This document shows positions 34,070-40,817 of a stretch of DNA of 40,817 nucleotides, in pieces. Position numbers and translations under genes: made by a program. The DNA comes from CAZLBC01 sp964557575 (GTDB taxonomy: Bacteria > Planctomycetota > Phycisphaerae > SM23-33): contig CAZLBC010000037.1 in NCBI GenBank assembly GCA_964557575.1, positions 1-40,817 on the forward strand, given 5' to 3'. The notes under the pieces are model-generated. The model did not search any database. It worked only from the letters and a program-made list of their open reading frames with translations, and had not been told where the DNA came from. Position 1 is the stretch's first letter. Every line of letters begins with the position of its first letter.

Positions 34070-34151
34070 CTGTTATGCAACCGCCGGTTGCCGTCGGACA
34101 GACACCGGGATACGTATGCCGCGCGGTTTCAGTATGACCGCGGTATCGACA

Positions 34152-35774
34152 CTACGTGATTGCCCCGTGAACCACGGCCTCATCCTCGGCGTCGTCGTCG
34201 TAGTCGGTGACCATGAGGTTCGTCGTCAGCAACAGGCCGGCGATGCTTGCGGCGTTTTCGAGGGCACTGCGGGACACCTTGGCGGGATCGATAATCCCGG
34301 CCTTCACCATGTCGACAGACGCGCCTGTCTTCGCATTCATGCCTTTTTTACAGCCGCCGTCCATGATATCGGACACAACCACTTCTCCCTTCAGACCGGC
34401 ATTGTCGCATATCTGGCGGCAGGGTCTTTTGAGGGCGGCGGCGACGATTTCCGCGCCGATTTTCTCATCGCCCCGCATTTTGTCCCGCTGCTGCATGACC
34501 GTGTCAATGCACTGCAAAAAGACAAGGCCGCCGCCGGGAACCACGCCCTCAAGGCTCGCCGCCCGGGTGGCATGGACCGCATCGTCAATGAGGTCCTTTC
34601 GCTCTTTCATCTCGGTTTCGGTCGCGGCACCCGCGCTGATGACGGCGACCCCGCCGACGAGCTTGGCAAGCCGCTCGGTCAGTTTTTCACGATCGTAATC
34701 GCTGTCGGTCTTTTCTATCGACGTGCGAATGTTCGCAATTCGCGCGTCGATATCTTTTTTCTTGCCGGCGCCCTCGATAATCGTCGTGTCGTCTTTCGTA
34801 ACGACAATCCGCTTCGCCTGTCCGAGGTGTTCGACACCGACTTCCTCGAGCTTCATGCCGAGATCCTCGGTAATGACCTGTCCGCCCGTCAGAACGCCGA
34901 TATCCCCCAGGATCGCCTTGCGGCGGTCGCCGAACGCCGGGGCCTTAACGGCACAGACCTTCAGGGTCCCGCGGAGCTTGTTGATAACCAGCGCCGCCAG
35001 CGCCTCGCCCTCGATATCCTCGGCGATTATCATGATCGGCCGGCCGGTGCCGGCAACCTTCTCGAGGAGCGGCACGATATCGCGCACGGAGGAGATCTTC
35101 TTCTCGTGAATCAGGATGTAGGCGTCTTCCAGCACCGCCTCACGCTCGGCAACGTCGGTCATGAAATAGGCGCTGATATACCCCTTGTCGAATTGCATGC
35201 CCTCGACGACTTCCAGTTCGGTCGTCATCGCCTTGCCTTCTTCAACGGTAACGACGCCGTCGTTTCCGACCCGGTCGAACGCCTTGGCGATGGTCCTGCC
35301 GATCTCCTCGTCCCCGTTTGCTGAAATCGCCGCCACTTTGCTCAGTTCCTCGTTGTCCTTGACCTTCTTGGACAACGCGGCGATCTTCTCGACCACGGCA
35401 TCCACGCTCCTGTCGATACCGCGCTTGACGGTTATCGGATTGGCGCCGGCGGCAACGCGTTTCATGCCTTCGATCATAATCGCTTCGGCGAGGACCACGG
35501 CCGTGGTCGTCCCGTCACCGACCGTATCCGAGGTCTTGCTCGAAACCTCGCTGGCCATCTTCGCGCCCATATTTTCGAACGGATTGGGCAACTCGACTTC
35601 CTTGGCGACACTGACCCCGTCCTTGGTGACGGTCGGACCGCCGTAGGATTTCTGGATCAGGACGTTACGGCCGGTCGGCCCGAGCGTGGACTTCACCGCC
35701 GCAGCGAGTTTACCGACGCCTTCCAGTATGCTGCTCCGGGCAGCGGAATCGTATACCATTTGCTTTGCAGCCAT
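34152..35774 (-). CDS. groEL: Chaperonin GroEL paralogue without the GGM tail
   Basis: A 540-residue 60-kDa chaperonin subunit. Hallmarks are VKSTLGPTGRNV, GDGTTTAVVLAEAI (ATP site), ISANGDEEIG and VPGGGLVFLQ. The C-terminus ends in acidic YDDDAEDEAVVHGAIT and lacks the usual Gly-Gly-Met repeats that line the cavity floor. It contains extra cysteines (KRPCRQICDNAG, GGCKKG) at the intermediate region. It lies 40 bp downstream of groES. With the other GroEL on the far side of groES, this is a diverged duplicate; mixed rings or separate clients are possible. The start ATG 35774 has AAGGAGA upstream. Confidence 0.95.
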   Translation of the reverse strand: MAAKQMVYDSAARSSILEGVGKLAAAVKSTLGPTGRNVLIQKSYGGPTVTKDGVSVAKEVELPNPFENMGAKMASEVSSKTSDTVGDGTTTAVVLAEAIMIEGMKRVAAGANPITVKRGIDRSVDAVVEKIAALSKKVKDNEELSKVAAISANGDEEIGRTIAKAFDRVGNDGVVTVEEGKAMTTELEVVEGMQFDKGYISAYFMTDVAEREAVLEDAYILIHEKKISSVRDIVPLLEKVAGTGRPIMIIAEDIEGEALAALVINKLRGTLKVCAVKAPAFGDRRKAILGDIGVLTGGQVITEDLGMKLEEVGVEHLGQAKRIVVTKDDTTIIEGAGKKKDIDARIANIRTSIEKTDSDYDREKLTERLAKLVGGVAVISAGAATETEMKERKDLIDDAVHATRAASLEGVVPGGGLVFLQCIDTVMQQRDKMRGDEKIGAEIVAAALKRPCRQICDNAGLKGEVVVSDIMDGGCKKGMNAKTGASVDMVKAGIIDPAKVSRSALENAASIAGLLLTTNLMVTDYDDDAEDEAVVHGAIT

Positions 35775-35814
35775 CTATATTCTCCTTGTCGTTTTCGTGT
35801 CTTCGCCGAACGCC

Positions 35815-36105
35815 CTACTTCTCGACGACGGCCAGGATATCGCTCTCCTTGAGAATTACCACGTCCTCACCGTCAAGCTTCAGTTCGGTGCCGGCGAACT
35901 TGGCATAAAAGACCTCGTCGCCCTTCTTGACGCTCATCGTGCCTCGGTCGCCGCTGTCGAGCAGCTTCCCGGGACCGACCGCCATCACGATGCCCCGCTG
36001 CTGCTTTTCCTTGGCGGTGTCCGGAAGGACGATACCTCCCGCGGTCACTTCTTCGGCGTCACACTGCTTTACGAGCACTCCATCATCCAAAGGTTTTACT
36101 GCCAT
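35815..36105 (-). CDS. groES: Co-chaperonin GroES
   Basis: A 96-residue 10-kDa lid subunit. The family start VKPLDDGVLVK, the mobile-loop region with GGIVLPDTAKEKQQRG and the C-terminal VVILKESDILAVVEK are all present. It has GGAGAG before the ATG and lies between the two groEL genes (68 bp after one, 40 bp before the other), so one GroES probably caps both. Confidence 0.97.
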   Translation of the reverse strand: MAVKPLDDGVLVKQCDAEEVTAGGIVLPDTAKEKQQRGIVMAVGPGKLLDSGDRGTMSVKKGDEVFYAKFAGTELKLDGEDVVILKESDILAVVEK

Positions 36106-36173
36106 CGTATCTCTCCTGAACTGTTACGTACTGTTCATATTCCATGCATTCGGCATACAGAGCGGTCGACGCG

Positions 36174-37847
36174 TTACATCATTCCCATGCCGCCCATGCC
36201 GCCCATGCCGCCGCCGGGCATGCCGCCGCCGGGCATACCGCCGCCGGGCATACCGCCGCCGGCGTCCTCTTCTTCCTCTATTTCGCTGACCGCCGCATCG
36301 CAGGTCAACAACAGTGTCGCCACGGACGCGGCATTTTCCAGCGCGGTACGGACGACCTTCGCCGGGTCGATCACGCCGTCGGCGACCAGGTCGCCGTATT
36401 CAAGCTTCTCGGCATTGAAGCCGAAATTTCCCGATTCCTTTTCGACCCGGTCCACGACAACCGAGGCCGATTCGCCCGCGTTTTCGGCGATCATCCCGAG
36501 CGGGGTGATCAGCGCCCTGCGGACAACCTCCACGCCCACGGCTTCATCGCCGGAGGCGCCGATGCCGTCCAGCACTTTCCGTGCGCGAATCAGCGCAACG
36601 CCGCCGCCGGGCAGAATGCCTTCTTCAACGGCGGCACGGGTGGAATGGAGCGCGTCCTCGACACGGGCCTTTTTCTCCTTGACCTCGGATTCGGTCGCTC
36701 CGCCGACCTGCACCACCGCGACACCCCCGGCCAGCTTGGCAAGGCGTTCCTGCAGCTTCTCGCGATCGTAATCGCTGGTGGTCGTTTCGATATCGTCCCG
36801 TATCATCGTAATGCGGGACCGTATGTCCTTCTCATCACCGCCGCCGTCCAGGATGGTGGTGACGTCGTTGTCGACGATGACCTTTCGGGCCGAACCGAGT
36901 TCGGAAAGCTCGATATTTTCGAGGTCGACGCCGAGATCCTTGCTGAAAAACCGTCCGCCGGTCAGTATGCCGATATCCTCGAGCAGCGCCTTGCGCCGGT
37001 CGCCGTAGCCGGGCGCCTTGACCGCACAGACGGACAGAATCCCGCGGAGCTTGTTGACCGTCAGGGTGGCCAGTGCTTCCCCCTCGGCGTCTTCGCAGAT
37101 GATCAGGAGCGGGCGCTTGGCCTGGGAAATCCTTTCCATAAGCGGGACAATTTTTCCCACGTTCGAAATTTTATCCTCGTGAATGAGGATAAGGGGATTC
37201 TCGAGTACGCACTCCATCGCATCCTGATCGGTGATGAAGTGTGGACTGAGATACCCGCGATCGAATTGCATCCCCTCGACGGTTTCGACTTCAGTTTCTA
37301 TGCTCTTGCCCTCTTCTACCGTAATGACGCCGTCCTGGCCGACCGTTTTCATGGCGTCCGAGAGCATTTTACCGATCTGCATGTCGTTATTGGCCGAGAT
37401 CGCTGCAACATGCTTGATCTCCTCATCGCTCTCGACAGGCACCGCCATGTCGGCTAATTCCCGCTTGACCGCATCGACGGCCGTGCGAATACCCCGGGAC
37501 ATCGCCATGGCGTCCGATCCTGCCGCAAGGTTTTTGTAGGCTTCAGAGAAAATAGCTTCCGCCAGGACAGTAGCCGTGGTGGTGCCGTCACCGGCAACGT
37601 CGGAGGTCTTGCTCGCGGCCTCCTTGACCAGTTGGGCACCCATGTTTTCGTTCTTGTCACGAAACTCCAGTTCCTCGGCGACGGTAACGCCGTCTTTCGT
37701 GACGGTGGGAGCGCCCCAGCCCTTGTCGAGAATAGCGCACCGGCCTCGCGGCCCCAGTGTACTCTTGACGGCATCCGCGAGCTTTCTGACGCCCGCTAAC
37801 AAGGTCTCGCGAGCTTCCGTATCAAATGCTATCTGCTTTGCTGCCAT
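36174..37847 (-). CDS. groEL: Chaperonin GroEL with GGM tail
   Basis: A 557-residue chaperonin subunit, first gene of the operon. It has VKSTLGPRGRCAILDKGWG, GDGTTTATVLAEAI, ISANNDMQIG and LPGGGVALIRA, and ends in four GGGMP repeats followed by GGMGGMGMM, the classical cavity-floor tail. The Shine-Dalgarno AAAGGAGAT precedes ATG 37847. It differs throughout from the second GroEL, so the duplication is old. The Gly/Met tail makes it the likelier housekeeping copy. No CIRCE inverted repeat is seen upstream; a sigma-70-like promoter is. Confidence 0.96.
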   Translation of the reverse strand: MAAKQIAFDTEARETLLAGVRKLADAVKSTLGPRGRCAILDKGWGAPTVTKDGVTVAEELEFRDKNENMGAQLVKEAASKTSDVAGDGTTTATVLAEAIFSEAYKNLAAGSDAMAMSRGIRTAVDAVKRELADMAVPVESDEEIKHVAAISANNDMQIGKMLSDAMKTVGQDGVITVEEGKSIETEVETVEGMQFDRGYLSPHFITDQDAMECVLENPLILIHEDKISNVGKIVPLMERISQAKRPLLIICEDAEGEALATLTVNKLRGILSVCAVKAPGYGDRRKALLEDIGILTGGRFFSKDLGVDLENIELSELGSARKVIVDNDVTTILDGGGDEKDIRSRITMIRDDIETTTSDYDREKLQERLAKLAGGVAVVQVGGATESEVKEKKARVEDALHSTRAAVEEGILPGGGVALIRARKVLDGIGASGDEAVGVEVVRRALITPLGMIAENAGESASVVVDRVEKESGNFGFNAEKLEYGDLVADGVIDPAKVVRTALENAASVATLLLTCDAAVSEIEEEEDAGGGMPGGGMPGGGMPGGGMGGMGGMGMM

Positions 37848-38263
37848 CGACCTTATCTCCTTTCAATTTAACCTGTTATATTCGATAATATGTTGATATC
37901 GCATCCTTGGAACACCTGTTCGAGGATACGGATTCGACGCGGGTAGTACGGTCAATGTGAGCAATCCGCGTGCCATTACACGTCACTATTTCATAAGCTT
38001 ATTAAAAATAGTTTCTTACAACAATACAACCGGCGACCAACACCCCTGCCGGGTAACTGCATCTCTGACAGTCTCGACGGCAAATCAAACCGTTTTTGAC
38101 AGATCGGGATGAAAAATCCGGACCGTGCGGGGTTGATTCCCTCAACGAGGTATGGTAGATGGTTCGCGTCCGCCGGGGCAGCGGGATGATTCCCGCGGAT
38201 CGTGCCCGGCAAAAAATACCCCGGGCAACGCGACATAAAACACGGTATGAATGGAAAAGCACT
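37848..38263. other. Divergent intergenic region between groEL and metF
   Basis: A 416-bp AT-richer region without a supported gene. It holds a leftward promoter (38001-38029), an isolated TTGACA at 38096-38101 with no good -10, and a small GTTGA/TCAAC hairpin near 38133-38147 ahead of metF. No CIRCE, no HrcA gene and no tRNA are seen. Confidence 0.5.
38001..38029 (-). promoter_or_regulatory. Candidate promoter of the groEL-groES-groEL operon
   Basis: On the minus strand TTGTAT (38024-38029) and TTTAAT (38001-38006) are 17 bp apart, in the most AT-rich part of the gap. This gives a leader of about 145 nt. It resembles a sigma-70 rather than a heat-shock sigma-32 site. Confidence 0.35.
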
Positions 38264-39154
38264 ATGAGTCTCAGCAGATTACAGCAGCAGCTGGAAAGCG
38301 GGATGTTCGCGGTAACCGGTGAAATCGGCCCCGCCAAGGGCACCAATGTCGACGGCTGTCTCGAAGAAGCGGAACATCACCTCAAGGACCGGTGCACGGC
38401 CGTCAATGTCACCGACAATCAGAGTTCCGTCATGCGCTTCGGCTCAATGGCAACCTGCCACCTGCTCGCGGAAAAGGGCATCGAGCCGGTCTTCCAGATG
38501 GTCTGCCGCGACCGAAACGCGATTGCCCTGCAGTCGGACGCCCTGTCGGCCTATGCCCTGGGTATACGCAACATACTGGCCCTGACCGGAGACCACCAGT
38601 CGCTCGGCGACCACCCGCAGGCCGCCGGCGTTTTCGACCTCGACTCGGTAACGCTCCTGGGAACCCTCGCATCGCTCGAAAGCGGCGTGGACATGGTCGG
38701 CAACGAACTGGACGGCGCCCCGGCATTCTACAAGGGCGCCGTGGTGACCCCCTGCTCGGATCCGCTCGAGCCCCAGTTGATCAAGATGGAAAAGAAGATA
38801 GCGGCCGGCGCCCGGTTCTTTCAGACGCAGGCCGTCTACGACCCGGACCGGTTCGCGCGCTTCATGAGGGAAGCGGCGCAATTCGGCGTCCCGATCCTCG
38901 CCGGACAGGTGCTGCTGAAGTCCGTGGGCATGGCCCGGTACATGAACAGCAACGTTTCCGGGGTGGACGTGCCGGAACACCTCATAGAGGAACTCAAGAA
39001 AGACAAGGAGGCGGCGAAATCGGGCGAGACCGGCGCGAGGATCTGCGCGTCGTTCGTCAAGGACTGCCGGGACCTCTGCCAGGGAGTACACCTGATGACG
39101 CTGGGCTGGGAGCACCTGGTCCCGCGGATCATCGAGGACGCCGGGCTGGGCTAA
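38264..39154 (+). CDS. Methylenetetrahydrofolate reductase family protein (MetF-like)
   Basis: A 296-residue (beta/alpha)8 flavoprotein of the MetF family. The start at 38264 (MSLSRLQQQLESG) matches the family; the frame extends back to 38159 without support. Visible features are FAVTGEIGPAKGT at the first strand (catalytic-type Glu), ILALTGDHQ for FAD and folate binding, and FFQTQAVYDPDRF at the later strands. It is short and diverged from E. coli MetF, more like the forms found with corrinoid or Wood-Ljungdahl genes, where the partner MetV is needed for NADH. No such partner is in the window. The 3' end overlaps the convergent kinase gene by 4 bp. Confidence 0.85.
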   Translation: MSLSRLQQQLESGMFAVTGEIGPAKGTNVDGCLEEAEHHLKDRCTAVNVTDNQSSVMRFGSMATCHLLAEKGIEPVFQMVCRDRNAIALQSDALSAYALGIRNILALTGDHQSLGDHPQAAGVFDLDSVTLLGTLASLESGVDMVGNELDGAPAFYKGAVVTPCSDPLEPQLIKMEKKIAAGARFFQTQAVYDPDRFARFMREAAQFGVPILAGQVLLKSVGMARYMNSNVSGVDVPEHLIEELKKDKEAAKSGETGARICASFVKDCRDLCQGVHLMTLGWEHLVPRIIEDAGLG

Positions 39155-40683
39155 TCGCCCCCGGCACCCGCGGCACCGTCCTGCGGAATCATCGCCATCA
39201 GCGTGGTACCCTCTTCCGGGGCCGACCGGATGAAGAAATCTCCCCCCGAATCACTCACCCGTTTCCGTATGCTGCGAAGGCCGAGGCAATCCCGGCGGCT
39301 GTTCGCGGCGGCAACGTCGAATCCCCTGCCGTCGTCGGTAATCAACAGTTCGGTGAAATCGGCGTCTGAACCGAGTTTCACGTACACCTTTCCGGCCCCC
39401 GCGTGTTTCGCCACGTTGGTCAGGGATTCCTGGACCACCCGGTAAATGACCATGCCGGTTTCCTTGGGGATATATTGCCCGTCGCCGGCCTCCACCTGCA
39501 CGTCTATGCCGGTATGGTCACTGAACTCCGAGCAGAGTGACCGCAGAACGGGCCCCAGCCCGAGCTGATCGAGCAGGAGCGGGCTGAGTTGCCGGGACAG
39601 CGCCCGCGTCTTGTTCAGAATGGTGCTCAACACATCGCTGATACCCGACAGTTCCGCGCGCAATTCGCCGGTGTCCCCGCCCGCCTTCAACAGCCGATCA
39701 ACCCTGATCTTTACTGCCGTCAGCAACTGCCCTATGTCGTCGTGCAGTTGCCCGGAAATCCTCCGCCGCTCCTCTTCCTGGGCCTCGATCAGCCGCCTGG
39801 CCAGGGCCTTGCGTCCCGTAATATCCCTGACGATGCCGACGGCGTGCCAGGTGCCACGGATATTGACCGCCGACAGCGACAGCTCGATGGGAAACTCCTC
39901 GCCTCCCTTTCGGATCGCCTCGAGCTCGAGCGTGCGCCCCACCGCCGGCCCCGAGCCCTCCTGCTGAAACCGCGCGAATCCGCGCCGGTACTCGTCGTGA
40001 AATCGCTGCGGCGCGAGAAACGCGTGCAGTTCCTGCCCCAGCGCTTCGGCGCCGGAATACCCGAAAATCTTTTCCGCCGCCGGGTTCCAGAAGGAAATCA
40101 TCCCTTTGTCATCGGTCATGATGACCGCGTCCCGGGCCGAACCGGTGATCTTGGCAAGCTTCTCCCGCTCCTCCCGCAGGGCGCGCTCGGCCTCACGGCG
40201 GCCGGTGATGTCGTGGAGCACCCCGGACACCCCGATGATAGCACCGTCTTCGTCCCGCGAAACCTTCCCCTGGTCTTCCATCCAGTACACCCTGCCGTCG
40301 CCGTCGACCAGGCGGAACTCCGTCCGAAACTCCTCGCCCCGTTTCAGGCTGCGTTCGATTTCCCGCTCGAGCCGCTCGGCGTCTTCGGGAAAGACATAGC
40401 CCCAGAAGCCGTTTTCGAGGACGTTCTCCGGTTCCATCCCGAACTGCCGAATCTGCGGTCCCACGTAGGAGAGTTTGCCATCCGCATCCAGCGTGTAGGG
40501 TATGTCGTTGGTGTTTTCGACCAGGTGCCGGTATTTCCGCTCGCTCTCCGTCAGGGCGCGCTCGGTCTCCCGGTGACCGGCTTCCATCTCCCCGAGGCGA
40601 TCGGCGATCGCGCGCAGCCTGCCCACCTCCTCGCGAAGTTCATCCGCCGACATTTCAGAGACGGGCTTCTGCGGCTCGGACAC
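39151..40683 (-). CDS. PAS-domain sensor histidine kinase (NarL/HisKA_3 type)
   Basis: A 510-residue soluble sensor kinase with no membrane helix. The start GTG 40683 (MSEPQKPVSE) has GAGGA upstream; the frame extends to a TTG at 40722. A short coiled segment (25-55) leads to two PAS domains with PAC motifs (about 60-175 and 180-300). The dimerisation domain has EEERRRISGQLHDDIGQ with phospho-acceptor His314, as in NarX/DegS-type kinases. The ATPase domain has ESLTNVAKHA (N box), DDGRGFD and GLRSIRKRV. The partner should be a LuxR-type response regulator, but none lies in the window; it may be beyond the right edge. The signal is unknown; no heme or flavin motif is evident. Confidence 0.9.
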   Translation of the reverse strand: MSEPQKPVSEMSADELREEVGRLRAIADRLGEMEAGHRETERALTESERKYRHLVENTNDIPYTLDADGKLSYVGPQIRQFGMEPENVLENGFWGYVFPEDAERLEREIERSLKRGEEFRTEFRLVDGDGRVYWMEDQGKVSRDEDGAIIGVSGVLHDITGRREAERALREEREKLAKITGSARDAVIMTDDKGMISFWNPAAEKIFGYSGAEALGQELHAFLAPQRFHDEYRRGFARFQQEGSGPAVGRTLELEAIRKGGEEFPIELSLSAVNIRGTWHAVGIVRDITGRKALARRLIEAQEEERRRISGQLHDDIGQLLTAVKIRVDRLLKAGGDTGELRAELSGISDVLSTILNKTRALSRQLSPLLLDQLGLGPVLRSLCSEFSDHTGIDVQVEAGDGQYIPKETGMVIYRVVQESLTNVAKHAGAGKVYVKLGSDADFTELLITDDGRGFDVAAANSRRDCLGLRSIRKRVSDSGGDFFIRSAPEEGTTLMAMIPQDGAAGAGGD

Positions 40684-40817
40684 TCGCTGATTCCTCACGT
40701 GCGGCAAACAGGGTAACCGCAATAAAGACCGCGTGCAGGCATGACAGCAACGATCACGATTTCATGCGGCACGAAAATGACAAGGACAACCGCGTGCGAT
40801 CGCCCGCATGCACTATT
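40684..40817. other. Right-edge sequence upstream of the sensor kinase
   Basis: These 134 bp carry no supported gene. A minus-strand frame is open from the window edge to a TGA that overlaps the region of the kinase Shine-Dalgarno, so the end of an upstream gene is possible, but its codon use is not convincing. Confidence 0.3.

Noticed and set aside
32985..35324. Plus-strand frame of about 780 codons opposite dnaJ and groEL
   Set aside because: It crosses two firmly identified genes and their terminator on the other strand, so it is a composition artefact.
37848..38263. CIRCE (HrcA) operator upstream of the first groEL
   Set aside because: I looked for the TTAGCACTC/GAGTGCTAA inverted repeat on both strands and found none, so heat-shock control by HrcA is not supported here.

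Overview
The window looks like chromosomal DNA from a GC-rich, gram-negative bacterium, most likely of the PVC group (Planctomycetota, Lentisphaerota, Kiritimatiellota or relatives). The clues are Tat-exported Gfo/Idh/MocA oxidoreductases and an aldo/keto reductase, a secreted ThuA-like protein, a GH95 fucosidase, a deiodinase-type selenoprotein and two GroEL paralogues around one GroES. The assignment to phylum is inference. No rRNA, tRNA or CRISPR array was seen.

Layout. 1-2297: a promoter and two Tat-exported sugar-type oxidoreductases. 2334-5827: an AT-richer island with a two-gene restriction-modification module (zinc-ribbon DNA methylase plus PD-(D/E)XK nuclease); a truncated gene end lies at its left edge. 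5845-6534: a secreted iodothyronine-deiodinase-like selenoprotein whose in-frame UGA at 6148-6150 would make ordinary gene callers split or truncate it. 6538-11031 (minus): an operon of DeoC-like aldolase, FGGY sugar kinase, SDR dehydrogenase and a secreted alpha/beta hydrolase. 11312-15572 (minus): carB and an unfused GMP synthetase ATP-PPase subunit. 15867-18916: another Tat oxidoreductase and, convergent to it, a secreted ThuA-ankyrin fusion. 18991-26017: a Ca2+-type P-ATPase, then the minus-strand operon moxR, DUF58, transglutaminase. 26188-29522: a GH95 glycosidase and a discoidin-like lipoprotein. 29652-37847 (minus): a chaperone block, groEL, groES, groEL, dnaJ, grpE, with an FmdB zinc ribbon and a large membrane protein with a charged tail. 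38264-40683: a MetF-like reductase and a convergent PAS histidine kinase.

Mobile structure. Two identical 163-bp miniature inverted-repeat elements lie in opposite orientation at 11150-11312 and 17188-17350, each flanked by TA. The first sits in the stop codon of carB and rebuilds it. The second sits inside another miniature element (17170-17493, flanked by CTAT) that has different termini but a related hairpin core. This nested pair is a relative insertion clock and suggests a family of non-autonomous elements moved by different transposases.

The strongest single observation is the selenoprotein. Its active site reads S-Y-T-U-P-P-F, the deiodinase signature, and homology continues smoothly on both sides of the UGA. 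All coordinates and motifs come from reading the sequence by eye; no database search or folding program was run.
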